A DNA stretch of 64,000 nucleotides from Panaeolus papilionaceus (Eukaryota > Basidiomycota > Agaricomycetes > Agaricales): positions 310,001 through 374,000 of the forward strand of contig JADNRZ010000018.1 of NCBI GenBank assembly GCA_015501605.1, in the 5' to 3' direction. Made by a program: the position numbers and the translations under genes. The notes under the pieces are model-generated. The model was not told where the DNA came from. It worked only from the letters and a program-made list of their open reading frames with translations, and made no database searches. Below, one piece after another: positions 35,445 to 48,474 of this stretch (its first letter is position 1; each line of letters begins with the position of its first letter).

Positions 35445-37391
35445 TTAAATGATAGCTGCCGCAAGGGTTACCTCATCGCGTTTTACGGTACCGGACTTCG
35501 AGAGAACCCTTATTTGCTTCGAGCGGCTAAGGTAAGGCGACTCATCGCGGTCAGACAGGTAGTACGCCCAATCGGCAGTTGGGTCAGATTCTGTTTGGGA
35601 GAACCCGGTGCCAAAGAAGGTGTAGCGATTCCCTTGACTCTTGAAATCCCAATCTTCATAGCGAGGCTCACGCATTACTTCGAGGTAGTGAAGGGTGCTG
35701 CCAGGCCAGAGGGCGGTGACATTGTTGCTGGAGTCTTTGTACCACGATTTACAGCTCTCGACCCAAGTGGACTTCTCCATGAAATCGTTCTTGTGAGCGA
35801 TAAACTCCTCGACGGCCTCAGTCTTGGGTACGAAGCTGTGGATGTTTTCCGTTTGGTAGCGGTTGATAAACTTGAGCATGTAGTCCGCTTGTGCCTCTAC
35901 GATACGAGGAAGACAAACACCGCGTTAATGTTCATGGACAGAGAGTAGATAGTAATCAAAGGACTTACCCATGGCAATCAAGACTGGCCCGTTACCAATT
36001 GGACTGTTGGGGCCGACAAATGTAAAGTAATTGGGCATGTGTGGTGCCCCAACACCGAAGTAAGATTTGGGTTCCGTAGCCCAGGCCTCTTGTAGATCAA
36101 CACCACCGCGGCCGATGATAGGGAAGCGAGGCTTGAAGCTTGTGTCAAATCCTGTCGCACAAATGAGGATATCCACAGGGTATTCCTGCCCATCGTCACA
36201 CACGCAGCCGGTTTCAGTCAAACTGACTACACTCCCTTTAACGACCTTAACCTTATCGGACCCCAGGGTCTCCAAGTAGCCAACACCTGGCGTCAATCTC
36301 CTGCACCCAACACCGAACTCGGGGATAGTCCATTCCAGGGACTCGTTGTTGAGTGCGGCTTTCATGCGGGCTCGCATGTCAGCGAAGACGGCCTTTTGGG
36401 TGTCGGAACCCGAGATAAAGATACCAAAAAGACTGTTGACGCTTGATTCTTGACCCTTGCGATACGCTAGGAAGGCCTCCGGATCGGTCTCGAACAACTT
36501 CCGCTCCTCTGGTGTATACACATGCTGCTCAAGTCCTTGAACAGGGGCAACCCAAGTCGGTGAGCGAATGAACGTCGTAACCTTGCTGACCTTTGGGGCG
36601 ATGGTGGGAAGCACTTGAATGGCAGAGGATCTGCGGTAGATTTCATCAGTGATCGAATCACGCGTAGCATTCGACGTCGTAGACATACCCGTTACCTATC
36701 AAGCCAACATGCTTACCCTCTAAATCCACGTTCGTGTCCCATCTGGCTGTGTGCAGCACTTTGCCCTTGAATTTGTCGTACCCAGAAATGTCTGGCATTT
36801 TCCAATTATTCAAGACACCACTAGCGTTTATGAGGATATCGCATCGATCGTGAACGGTAGTCCCATCTTTCAAGTTGGCAACTTCTACATCCCACCGACC
36901 GGCCTTGTCGTCCCAGACGGCCCTTTTCACTTGGTGACTAAGTTTACAGTACTTTGAGAGCCCATATTTCGTGGCAAAGCCTGTAAAGTAGTCGCAGATA
37001 TCTTTGGAATTGGCATAGACGGATGGCCAGTCATTCCGAGGCTCGAAGCTCCAGGTGTAGGTGTGCGAAGGGATATCACAGGCACATCTATACGAAAAGT
37101 GAGAAGATGTCGAGCCAGACCCATCGAAAATGTAACCTACCCTGGATAGAAGTTTTCATACCATGTCCCGGCAATGCCGTCGTTTTTCTCGTACAGCACG
37201 AGGTCGACGTTTTCGAATGATCGCTGAAGCTTATAAGCAAGAAGAAGTCCCGATGCACCTGCGCCGATGCATAAAACTCGAACGCGTCGCTCGTCGTACA
37301 CGGGCTTTGTCAATCGAGAGCTGCGAACGGGAGCGACAGGAGCAGACATGTCGTTCTGGGGAGTTGCTGGGGTATTGTGATTTGAGTCCAT
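35445..37391 (-). CDS. FAD-dependent monooxygenase, Baeyer-Villiger type (copy 2)
   Basis: Exons at about 37391-37137, 37085-36690, 36635-35965 and 35900-35445 encode roughly 600 aa. Motifs match copy 1: VLCIGAGASGLLLAYKL for FAD, then GTWYENFYPG, FKGKVLHTARWD for the FxGxxxHxxxW fingerprint, GLIGNGSSAIQVLP for NADPH and CATGFDTSFKPRFP. The C-terminus reads SWYKDSSNNVTALWPGSTLHYLE. Here the first motif is IAGTWYENFYPG, where copy 1 has VGGTWFENTYPG. The N-terminus is longer by about 15 residues and Pro/Ala rich. No targeting signal is apparent. The two copies differ clearly along their length, so the duplication is not recent. Substrate unknown. Confidence 0.85.
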
Positions 37392-38121
37392 AAAGCAACG
37401 GATGTTATGTTTAAATATAGGATTACTTGGACAGATGCCTGCTGAGGTTGAACTGCGGTGTTAACGCATAGCCGGACAGGGTGGGTACACTTCATCCGAT
37501 TCAAGAATGCAACAAGGTCTATAATTAACTCTAACTCGATCTGTACCCTGCTTACTGAATCCTGTAGTCTCTCAGTCAGCCAGCAAGACTTGGCAATCCT
37601 CTGACATTGATTATCAGTGCACGATAATACATAGACTCCATATTCAAATAACGCTTAAAGCATGATGGATGAAGGACAAGTCTGACGAGCAGCTTGGCAT
37701 CGTTCCATTCTCCGAAAGATAGGCGGGCGATCATCACGACCGGGCGTTGTGGCAGCAAAAGGTGAGATGAAGCTGAGAGATTTGCGCCGTACCTCAAGGT
37801 CATCAGGATGTTAAGTTTATCGTCTCTGGGAAAGAAATGGAGGAGAAGAGCAGCACAAAAACCGCCGCTTCATTTCTAATGGCAAAGGCTGTGGGTTGGT
37901 ACTTTAATGGGCCGGCATTGTGTGCCGTGAATTTTCCACGAACCACCAATCAACGCGATCATGTGACCGCGTCAGATGAGGGCGTTGCCGAATTTAGTGT
38001 TAGTTCACTTTAAAGTTTAAACACCCACTGGACTTTGTAGACTTGAATACGTTATAGGATCTTGTGGGTATATTTGACCAACTGTTAGAGAAAAAATGCT
38101 GAAAAAATAGTTTTATAGATC
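37392..38121. promoter_or_regulatory. Divergent promoter region between monooxygenase copy 2 and the PACT-domain gene
   Basis: About 730 bp between two divergent start codons. Both promoters must lie here. No coding frame of note and no clear TATA box at the usual distance. Confidence 0.45.
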
Positions 38122-41100
38122 ATGGCGGCCATGTTAGAGACGCCATCTCGGATATGGCGCAGGATTGAAGCCATTGAAGACAGAGATATGCCTTCATTAC
38201 CCTCACTTCCATCTTTTGACGTATCAGCAGAAATAGAGGAGTCAACAGCTCAGCCCATTGTAGACAATGAAGATGACGCCTTTAGTGATCTCGACAGCCT
38301 TTCTTCACCAGTAACCTCAACCCCAGCTTCCCACCACACCGCAACGCTCACCGGTCGCCTTCCTTCAAGTACTTCAAGTACAGCACGCTTTGCAAATTCG
38401 ATTGCTTCACGCTCCAATAAATCCATGTCAGGTCTCTTATCTTCCAGACTCTCGAGTAGAAAGAGCATGCATGATAGTTTTGAGGTTCCTTCACTTCCGA
38501 GGATCCAGACGAAAGCCACTGAAGAACACGACGACGACGATGACGAGCAGAGCAAGTCCAGTGTTCCAGATGTTTATTTACCCCCAGATGAAGACCAAGA
38601 TGGACACCCAGAGCTAGACCGTGAATATTCACTTACTGACGCCCTCGAGTCCATCAGTCGATCCAGTTCACCTTCTTTCCCCGGTCCTCCTATCTCGCAG
38701 GGCGCAACACCGAAGAAGAATTATGATTATTCTATGAGCCTGAAATCAGAGCCCAAGGTAAGTGTCTTAAACACAGCATGCATTGTGCCAACTAATAGGT
38801 GTCGTTTAGGCATCTCCTTTCGACAAGTATCGCAATATTTCAACCCGACGAATAAACAATCCTCGGACACGGACTCCATCTCTTTCCCGCACATCATCTT
38901 CACAAACGTCTTCACCAGCGCACTCTACACCACAAAGTACCCGGTCTATAAATCTTGCTTCATCGAACGAGGCATCACCAGCGTCTGCTGCAGGCGTACC
39001 TTTACCTCGATCTCGCACAAATTCACCTGCCTTTGTTGGTCGTCGAACTCCACCTCAGGAAGACATATCGGACAATGAAGATTATCATCTGGATGTAAAC
39101 GAAACTCATGACACCCGCTCGATGGACATCACAGATGTTCACATATCACCCCCGCGCTTTGAAGGGGAGGCGCACGATCAGCAGAATTCTGCAGCTTCCC
39201 GTGACGAATCTCAGCCCGAGAACTCCAATGACGAAAGGGAACCCACCTTCTCTTCAGAAGAAGGTACTGCCTATGGCATCAGCAACCGAGCGATTCGACA
39301 AACAACAGCAGGGTATTCATCACCCTCACAATCCCTTGCGTTTACGCCAACTCCGGCGTTCCCTCGTCCTCGAGCTAGGTTCAATCTACCATCGCCACCG
39401 ACAGATGTACCTTTTACGCCTGTCCCTCGGGACTCTGAGCAAGATGAAGATGGGGAAGAGGGACAACCGCAGGATGACTTGGTAACCCCTCATACACGAA
39501 GAAGGTCCTTCCTACTTTCAGTAATCAATTCAACAGCACGGCCCAGGATGAAATTACCAACTCCTCATCCTCGTCGCTTTGGGACGCCGGGAGGTGTAGA
39601 TGCTACACCTGGCCCCGCATCCTACGGAGGGAACCCCCAAGCTGATGTGACGATCGGATTGACACCCAAGCCACGCGTTGCTTTCAACAGAAGGGGCTCT
39701 CATCCCCTTTCTCAGGCTATCACGGCCTCTTCCACTAATTCCTCTCCACATGAATCGAGCAGGTCTGCTTCTGTAGCCACCTCTGTTCATTCGCATAGGG
39801 TTTCACCCAATGCACACACCGCGCGATCTCCGGCCCCTGGTCAAGCTCATCTCTCTCCTTATGTTGGCGACAAGGCTTCCTTCATCTCCACTGCTTCTTC
39901 TCATGACCTCACCACACATCAGCGCATGAATACATCGTTTGACCCCGCCATGGGCTTCGGTGCTGGCGCTCCCGGTCATGGTGTCGGTCGATTCAATGCA
40001 GGCAAACTCAACAACTACTTACACGGGCTCAACAAAAGGCTACAAGAGGAGAATGAGCTACTATTAGAGCGCCTCCGAAATTTGGAGGAAAAGAAGGGTG
40101 TTGATGCCGTGGGTGCAGGAAATCAGACTTTTGAACAAGAAAATAGACGACAGAGCGGGGGGAGCCGTAGGAGCTCAGTCGGCACATCGCTTGGTAATGT
40201 ACAGGAGGATGTAGCAGAGGCCTGGTTGGAAGAGAAGGCGGAGCTTGAAGAGATGGTGGAAGTGTACAAGACCGAGATGGATAACTATGCGGCGGAGAAG
40301 GAAGAGTTGGAGAAGATGTTGGAAATGCAAAAGGATGAACGGCAGAGGCAGGAGGCGCAGTGGAGGGAGAAGATGCTCGACGTGGAGAAAGGTGTTCAGG
40401 GGCTAGTGGAAGAGTTACAGAACAAAGTCACCAAGGCGGAGGAGGAAAAGGAGTTTGCGCACGAGGAGGCTGCAAGACGGGTTAAGGAGCTGGAAAGGGA
40501 GGTCCTTCACACTCGAGGGGAGAGGGATGTAGCTATGGATAGGGCGATCAAGGCTGAGAAGGTGCTGGAAGGCAGCGACGATATCGGTCTTGCTCTAAAC
40601 GAAGCAAACAACCGTATCGGACAGGTCATGGGTGACTTACGCAATGCCAATTCTCAGATGAAGGAGTTAGAGGAGGAACTGATCTCGGCGGATGCCAAGA
40701 TCGAGGAGCTAGAGAAACAGCTGGCTGAGAACGAGGATGTGATGAATGGCCTTGAGGAAGAGGCGACATCTGCCTCTGACGCACTTGCAGCTGAGCAAGC
40801 AAAGACGAAGCAAATGGAAGACAAGGTTCGGCAACTGGAGGAGGAAATCAAGTCCAGTAAAGCCTATGTGGAGGAGTTGGAAGAAGGCGCTGGTGCTGCT
40901 CTCGAAAGAATTGAGGCACTTGAAGCGGAACTTGCTGAGGCTCGCGACACAATATCCAGAATGACGACATCTGATCATCAAGCTGTGCAGGATATCCAAA
41001 TGCTTGAAGCAGAAACTGCTAAAGCTCAAGAGGCCGCCAAGGAGCTCCAGGAGGCCCTTGAAGAAGCTGAACAGAAGATGGTCGAAGATGAAGAAGAGAT

Positions 41101-43805
41101 TGCATCCCTCAAATTCAAGATCGCTTCATTAGAGCGTGAAAGACAGCGCGATATCAGTTCATCCATTCACAGCATGCCCAAGAACAGCATCCAAGACAAT
41201 GGCCCAACAGAAGCTGAGTACCAGGCTCTGGAGGACGAGCTTGATCAAGCCAACAAAGAGCTCGCTCGTCTCAACTCCCTCCTCAACCAATCCCCTGCTC
41301 GCAAGGCGGTGGATAAGGCCAAAGATATGCGCATTGAAATGCTAGAGCGCGAGAAGGAGGAGCTACTGGAGAGGAACAAGGCACTGAGGATGACCTTTAA
41401 CGAAATGTCGACACCGCACAAGGTCTATAACACAAGCAACATTTCACCCATCCATCGTCAGGTCCTCAACTTGTCCATGAAGGCCCCCAGGACGCCAGGA
41501 GGGCCTCTACGTGACGTGAGTATTGTTATTCCTCTTGACACCCTTTTTTACTTACCGTCTGGATGACAGATGTCGTGGTTGCATACAACCACAGCGGGTG
41601 ATCAGTCCGCCTCACCTCTCCTCGCAGAGATTCAACGCCTGCAACGCGAGCTCGATCAGGCAAACGAAAGCATTGACGATAAGTTGGACAAGCTAGAGGA
41701 CGCCGGAATGGGTGTCGTTGGGCTCACGAGGAAGCTGGAAGATGCTCGTGCCAAGATTGCTCGTTTGGAGGATGAGATCGCCCGTTTGACGAGGAAGGAG
41801 GATCGCAGATCACGCAGGTTGTCCCGGGCAAGATGTCAGAAATGCTATATCAAGGTCGATCTTCGCCATCTTAACTCGGATGAGAGGTGAGTACATCAAC
41901 AATACCGGGAAACATCGTTTAAAACTAAATACCATAGCTCTATGGACATGAGTCGGGATAATCTACCCACAGAGCCTCCCACTCCTCCTACCAAGACCAG
42001 TGATGCCCTCAGAGCCAACCTCCAATCGGTTAACAAGCACTTGGAAGAACTCCAAACGCAATGGGAGGCGGAGAAGAGGAAGCTCGTCGGGGAGAAAGCC
42101 GTCCTTGAAGATGCCACCAACCGCTTGACTACTCAAGTCAAGACATCCAAGGAAGAAGCGAGAAAGGCTTTGGAAAGCAATAGGCTCACGGAGCGCAACA
42201 AGGCAGGCGCCCAATCAGTGAGTATATTTCTCATTGAAGGTCCAAGCCTCGGGCTAATGAGTTGTTTAGGAACTTGAAAAGGCAAGGCAGACTATTGCGG
42301 TTCTTGAGAATGAGCTCGGGTCTGAGAGAGCTCGCCTGAGGTCAATTATGGCGGAACAAGAGAAGGTGCAGCGAGAGAAGAAGCAAATTCTGACCGATGT
42401 GCAGAGAACGGAATCAGTAAGTGAATACACCAAATGTGCATCGAACCAATAGCCTCATAATTTGTAGGACATGGAAGATGTCAAACAGCAGCTACAGAAG
42501 ATCAAGAAGGAGAATAACCAACTTGAGAGAGAGCTGCGTGGTATGATCTTTCTGAAGTAATATTGGCCCTCTTCTAACTAATGTTGTGTCCAGAAAACGC
42601 CAATGTCGACCAGAAGGCCCGAATTCTGGAAGCACGCGTTGTCGAAAATGCAGACATCATGGAACAACTCCGCCAAGAGCGCTCATTGCTTGCCTCTGAT
42701 CACAAAGATTTGCAAAAAAAGTTCGCTGACGTTACAGAAGTGAGTGTCGTAATTTTTCCGAACTTTGTTCATAATTGACAAGTTTTATCTTCCGCCGCCT
42801 TGTAGTCAATGAACCAACTGAGGAAGAAATACAGTACTCACTCAGCAACTCATGAGAACCGAAAGCATGAGCTCGACATGCACCGACAGGAGATTGACGA
42901 TCTCCGCCGTGCCCTCGACGAGAAAGCTCACGACCTTGAAAGGATAGAGAAGGAGAAAGTCAAGATCGCGACGGAAAAAAGCGATGTTGCACGAACTGTT
43001 GCTGCCCTGGAGGCTGACCTGAGACGCGTCAAGCGGGATGCGGAGTCCTTTGGCAGGGATCTCAAAATCCTGAGGGCTGAAAAAGAGCAGATCGAAAGCA
43101 AAACTTCAGAGGATCTTGCCAAGGCCGAGCGCGCAAAGAAGCAGGCTCAGGCTCAACTACGACTCGTGACGGAACAATTGGAAGAGGAGAGGTATCGAAT
43201 GGCTGTGGTGAAGGACAAGGCCGCTGCCCATGTCTGCAACATGTTGGTGTTCTCCTTTGCTCCATGTGCTCATCACTGATTATGTTTTTATAGGAGAAGT
43301 GACGAAAAACAAATTGCGCAGATCAAGCTGCAACATAATAAAGAATGCAAGGGGCTAATGGTGCAGATTCGCTACTTGAAAGCCAAGTTTGTGCGAGAAT
43401 CTTTGTTCCGGAACGGATTGGCGTATCAGAAACACTACCTTCTCGTTCTACTGGGCCAGTTTGAAAAGAGGCAAGTCCAATATTTTCTCAGTGATTCCCT
43501 CTAACTTAACATGTCACACAATAGCGAACGAACCATTTTTGCGTCAATTGCCAGGATAGGATTCCCTGTTGCTCCTCCATCCATCCGAGCCAAGCCTCGT
43601 AAACTGAAGAGTGTGGCGTTGATGGTGATCTTCATCTCTCGCACAAAGTAAGTCGTCCAGTTTATACCGTGTTCATCTTCCTTATTCATTTGCTAGGCGC
43701 ACGCAAGAGACTTGGAAAGAGGAAACCGCAGCAAAACAGGCAATAGCTGACGCCCTGCAAGAAGTTCGAAAAAAGCGAGCAGCAGCTAATATTAATATCG
43801 CCTAG
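38122..43805 (+). CDS. Spindle pole body coiled-coil protein with C-terminal PACT domain (Pcp1/Spc110/pericentrin-like)
   Basis: About 11 exons encode roughly 1,650-1,700 aa. The first 550 residues are Ser/Pro rich and disordered. From KLNNYLHGLNKRLQEENELL (around 40005) nearly all of the rest is long coiled coil with heptad patterns rich in Glu, Lys and Leu. The final 150 residues contain GLMVQIRYLKAKFVRE, FRNGLAYQKHYLLVLLGQFE and SIRAKPRKLKSVALMVIF, the pattern of the PACT centrosome-targeting and calmodulin-binding domain. Such proteins recruit gamma-tubulin complexes to the spindle pole body. The segment starting at KLNNYLHGLN could be a diverged gamma-tubulin-activating CM1 motif, which is uncertain. 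Introns in the 3' half fall between short coiled-coil exons, for example 42470-42542. Confidence 0.82.
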
Positions 43806-44054
43806 GATTATTCACGTTTTTATCTTCGTTGTTATCTCGCCTGCCATTTCCTTTGCTTTCTGGTTTTCATGCATAAACAAACATTGTACAATTAATGTCC
43901 ATCTTCACCATTCTCAAGTCATCCTTAGAACAGATATTGTATGTAAGAATTGCCCTACTTGTAGCCCCCACGTGAATTTATCCATGATGTTCGTTATCGT
44001 TATAGATTCCTCGTAAGTTCAGCGTGCATATTGTCATAAGTTCGCTGCTTGTAG

Positions 44055-45244
44055 CTAATCAACACCCTCGGCAACTTCGACCTGAATTATAGAAAGATTA
44101 TCAGTTAAAATGAACAAAGAGATAACAAAGTCGTCGTATTCACGGTTCGTACTTTGCTAATAAGTTGTTCCACTTCGTCCTTGAGATGGTCCAGCCAAGA
44201 ATTGATATCATCCTGAATCGACACGATTGAGAGTGTGCACGTAGGACACGTTTCGAGAATAACGGCCAACATTTTTTGAATAAGTTTTTTTGCTTCCGCG
44301 GAGTCTAAGGTCTGAGGATGAGGGAACCTTTCAAGTAGCTCCATGACATTTGACCGATAATCTTTGAACCATGAAGGCACCGACACAGAGCTGTAACGGT
44401 TGGACCTTGAAAGTATTCAAGATATGAACCGAGTTAGTGTTATAGTGTCATTGTCGTCAAGAAATGGCGTCATTGCTTTCGACTTACAAATCCATCGTAG
44501 TAGTGCACTGCTGAGCGTCTTTTGTCTTATGTGAAGCTTTGCGTACAAAACCGGGCCGGGTCGCCTTCGGGCTGACAAGACTTGATATTCCAATAGCTGT
44601 CGATGAGTCCCAAGGACTTGCAAGTGCTAGATTACGACTGCATGCCGCACGATGCTTGAGGATCCTACGAAAATCGATGCCAGTCAGCACTGCTAACTCC
44701 GGAAACAAAGGGATGTCGTCAGTTGGTCTGCCAAAAGTCTCGAGTACGGCTCTCCTCTCCAAGTCCTCCCATCCATGTTTTCGTGCGAGTACCAAGACAC
44801 GGTACGGATCGCTTTGGAGTGCCGCCTCTGCACGGGCTTTGATACCGTCGATGGATTTCTGAATCCCATATTTCTCGCTGAACTCTATGACTTCCGCGAA
44901 AACCCCAGGTCAAATACGTCTGGAAGAGGGGTGGCTCCAACTGGGTAGACGAAGTGAAGAATGTAGTAGAGTGCGGTCATCGACGCCTGGACTTCGATCA
45001 CAGGACATTTCAAAACATCATGCGACCCTTGGTCTTTGTTCGACGTAGAGTTGTTGGCAATCACTTCATGAAATTTGGGGCAAGAGAACGAAATCAGAGC
45101 AGAGGAGACGTAGAAGTTTACGTTATCGGTAGATCGCAGAATCAAATCAGCACCTCTGGCGTTGGGCAAATCGAAGGGCGGGTCGGCATGTTGCACGGTA
45201 ATACTGTCTGGCGCGAAATCTCTCTGATCCACTGGGTGCTCCAT
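44055..45244 (-). CDS. BTB/POZ domain protein with a probable one-base frame break
   Basis: The frame from ATG 45244 reads FDLPNARGADLILRSTDNVNFYVSSALISFSCPKFHEVI, the BTB fold opening of basidiomycete BTB proteins, and continues to LPDVFDLG at about 44905. The expected continuation VFAEVIEFSEKYGIQKSI is present but one frame off, directly after the base run aaaacccc (44896-44903 on the plus strand). A one-base gain there would fuse both parts, and no suitable intron is seen. Later exons (to about 44486, 44407-44155, and a last short exon ending with TAG at 44055-44057) read well: RSNRYSSVSVPSW, then coiled helices ending VEVAEGVD. Such proteins may bind Cullin-3 or other partners. It is either a very young pseudogene, an assembly homopolymer error, or a gene with an intron I cannot see. 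Confidence 0.62.
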
Positions 45245-45684
45245 AACGAACCTGAGGATGTGATATCGATGGAAAAGAAAGAAGATAGAACTGTCCAGGT
45301 TGCAGTCGTACACGAGGTCGTTAGGTGAACACTGGCTATTTTAGGGTTCGGCGCTTACTTCGCTGTCGGTATCGAAAAGGCATCAAGTCGAGATAAAAGT
45401 GGATGTAGAGAAGGAAAAGGTAGAATACGAAGCATGGAAATAATCCGAAGAATCAAGCAACTATCTACTAGCACAGTATACTCATGACAAGTGTTGATAA
45501 ACACCCTTTCAATGCTCTCGGGAGATATGAGTAAAGGAGACGGTTTGATATTTGATTTCACAATATTTACATATATACATTATTTTCAAGCCCCGTGTCA
45601 CCGAGATTTAATTCGTTACCATGTCGCAGTTTGTTCAGAAAATCCGTTGGTGCATTCCTATTACAGTCAGGTTGCTTGCATCTC
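45245..45684. other. Short intergenic region between BTB and laccase genes
   Basis: About 440 bp holding the BTB promoter and the laccase 3' UTR. Nothing else is recognisable. Confidence 0.45.
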
Positions 45685-47908
45685 TCAAGGAGTTGGGAAT
45701 TCAGGCCCGAAGTTAATGTAATCGGGGCAGAGATTATCCCAAGAAGCTGTGGGAGAGAGTATCAGGCCAATTCCCCTGCAAAAGTTTGATGGTAACTTAC
45801 TAGGGGGGTTCATGTTAGCGACCGTCGGAACATCCTCTGCGAAAACAACGGAAAGTCCACTGTCGACAATCTAAGTCAGCCTGATTTTTTTCGCAACAGA
45901 AAACAAGATACTCACGCCTCGAAATGCCAATCAATATGACTGCAAAGGACAAACGTGCAACAAGCATTCAATAAAGTGTAAATGAGTGTTGGTTGAACAC
46001 TCACCAATGCATAATCCAAGGACCAGCGTTATCAGTGGCAAAGCGAATCGTAACATTGTCACTAGCACCTCCGATACTTACAACGTCCCGTTTGATGGGG
46101 TTGACGTAGTTGTAAGTAGAGCTACCAGCGGATCGAACAACGTCAAAGGTATGCTGCACGAGCTTGGTTAGATCTTATCGAGCCGGTCTCTGATGCATGC
46201 ACTTACGCCGTGAAGATGGATGGGGTGCTAGATGACTGCAGTTTCAGCGAGTGATTGTTCTCGAATTCAATAAAAGGGACTCACAGGTTGGCCTGCGCCA
46301 CCACCGGTGAATGAGATTTCGACTACTTTGTTGGCGGGAAGAACGTAGACAGATCCGGCAGGAAGCAAATCTGCTGGGGTCGAAGCACCGCTCATGATCT
46401 GCAACAAGACGGGCAATGAGTTGGGTGGAACGAAGTGAGCGCCGTTAACAGTGAACTGTCCACCAGCAAACGCGATGTTCATATGCAGATTGACATCAGC
46501 ATTGCCTTGTCCAGGTACACCAGGAGCAGCAGGGTTGCTAAGAGGGACGAGATTTGCTTCGACCATGGGGTTGGAGACAGTCGAAGTGGTGGTAGGATCG
46601 GCCACAGGGGCACCCCAATACCTGAAGATAGCAGAGTTGAGGCCACCGTCATGACCACGAGTACCCTTGTTGGGGTTGGCGCGAATCCAATAGTTGCCGA
46701 TCGGTTGGTTGGTTTCAACGACGACTGAATAACGCTGTCCGGCAAAGATTTGAATGCTGTCAACTGTGTATGGTTGCGTGTTGACAGCATCGGCTTCGAT
46801 GATAGTCTTGCGTATACGTCAGTATGAGACGCTGGGCATCAATGCGTGTTGCCGCACCATAGTATGCCCATCAATCGAGAATGTAAAGTTCGGATCGCAT
46901 GAGATCGAAACGAGACGGAATCGATACTTCTTGTTGGGCAACACCCTGATAACAGAGAGCGGCACAGTAGGTCCGCCAGCATAGCGACCTTTGCCGTTAA
47001 TAAGAGTCGCCTGTGCAGGTGGGAATCCTCCTGCTGCAGGGGCGACAGTGTGGTACCTATGAAGCTCGTTAGGAGACGATAAAAAACGGAGCATAATTCA
47101 AGATTCATACCAGTCAGCGAGGGTGATAACGGTCGATTCTAAAAAGAGAAACAAGGTGAGTTTGCTGTTAAATAACACTGCCAGTGGGAGCTTATCTAAC
47201 CATCGTCAAAATGATACCTCAGACGATGAGGGTCGAAGATGTCGTAGACCACCATCGCACCACGGAGACCATCACAATATTGGGTGGCTGATAATTATTT
47301 TCGTCAATTGGAGCATGTCTTCAAACAGGATAAACATACAGTGATGAGAATGATACCAGAAGGTACCTGCCTGGGATGGATTATTAAATCTGTACTGGAA
47401 GGCGTGGCCTGGAGTGATAGGGCATTGCGAGACACCAACAGGGCCATCCGCCCAGTTAGTAGCCTTCTGGAAAAATCCATGCCAGTGCTGCGGGGCGTAT
47501 ATTAATCATAACATAAACGAGGCTGTTTCATACCGCTTACAATACTGGTAGTTCTTAACATGGTCGTGTCGGTCAATTGATCAATAACGTTCAGACGGAA
47601 TTGTTGTCCCTGCGTGAGACCATGTAAGCACGGGCGTCGCGGTGTGGAAGTGTTGAGCTGACCTTGAGTGAAACAATGAGGGGACCTGGGAAGGCCAGGT
47701 TGCTCGAAGAAGGGCCAGCTAGAACAGCGCTGACAAGAAAATGGGCATCAGTACAGGTGTGCTCGAGCACTCGAAGGCGTACTTACGCGCGAGTAAATCC
47801 ATCTGGCGCAATGTTCTTGTTTCCAATATAAACATTAGAAACTGGACCAATCCATGCATAGGCTGAGGTTAACGCGGAAAGTGCGCCAAAAGTTGCAAAC
47901 GTCCGCAT
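45685..47908 (-). CDS. Laccase (secreted multicopper oxidase)
   Basis: A gene of ten or more exons encoding roughly 510 aa. The N-terminal [20 protein letters not shown] is a signal peptide. All four copper signatures are readable once spliced: L1 [17 protein letters not shown] followed by QCPITPG; L2 [18 protein letters not shown]3 HPIHLHGHTF; L4 [12 protein letters not shown]. All ten His and the Cys ligands are present, so the enzyme should be active. Leu ten residues after the T1 Cys places it in the Leu (class 2) group. L2 has His after HSH, where Leu, Phe or Tyr is usual. The end reads [18 protein letters not shown], typical of basidiomycete laccases. It oxidises phenols outside the cell with reduction of oxygen to water, in lignin attack, pigment or development. 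A TATA-like TATAAGT (47966-47960) lies about 50 bp upstream of ATG 47908. Confidence 0.9.
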
Positions 47909-48474
47909 GGTTAGAGATAACCTGTTGGGATGAGAAAGTAGGAAGTTGAGGTAGCTGTACTTATATTTCAATGGACCTCTTGTAGGGTCATATGGCACAC
48001 ATAAACTTCATCGCCGATTTACTTGCAGCTTATTCCGACTGACAACGATCTGTCGGAGGTGCAGATAATGAGTATCCTGACGGAATTAATCGTACCTTGT
48101 GGGAGCTAAATTGTGAGACTGTTTTGTTACCATTAACTCTGGGGACCTCTTCAAAGTCGCATCTCCATTAAAGCTGACCATTTCGGGTAGGTGAAGGTTG
48201 GATAAAGGCGATGCATCTTAGTCCCACAGACTGTCATTGTCAGAAGTCGTATAAACTGAAGATCGCGGCACAAGCCTGTTTCATGACCCGTTGACCAAAA
48301 GGTCGAAATGGACGCCCTTTTTCTCCTTTGGTTCCTCAACTTGCACAAGATCTGGGGAAAGAAATCTAGGGTTTTGTGAGATTCTTGTCGTAGAACAAAT
48401 AGAGAAAGACAGACTGAGCAGAACTTTTAGATATAAGAGTGGGGTTTTTAGAGTCTCCCACCCAAGACATCGCC
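47909..48474. promoter_or_regulatory. Shared promoter between laccase and small secreted protein gene
   Basis: The 566 bp between divergent ATGs contain a TATA-like box on each side: TATAAGT at 47966-47960 facing the laccase and TATAAGA at 48432-48438 facing the small gene. Both sit at distances suited to short leaders. Joint regulation is inferred from layout. Confidence 0.55.
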
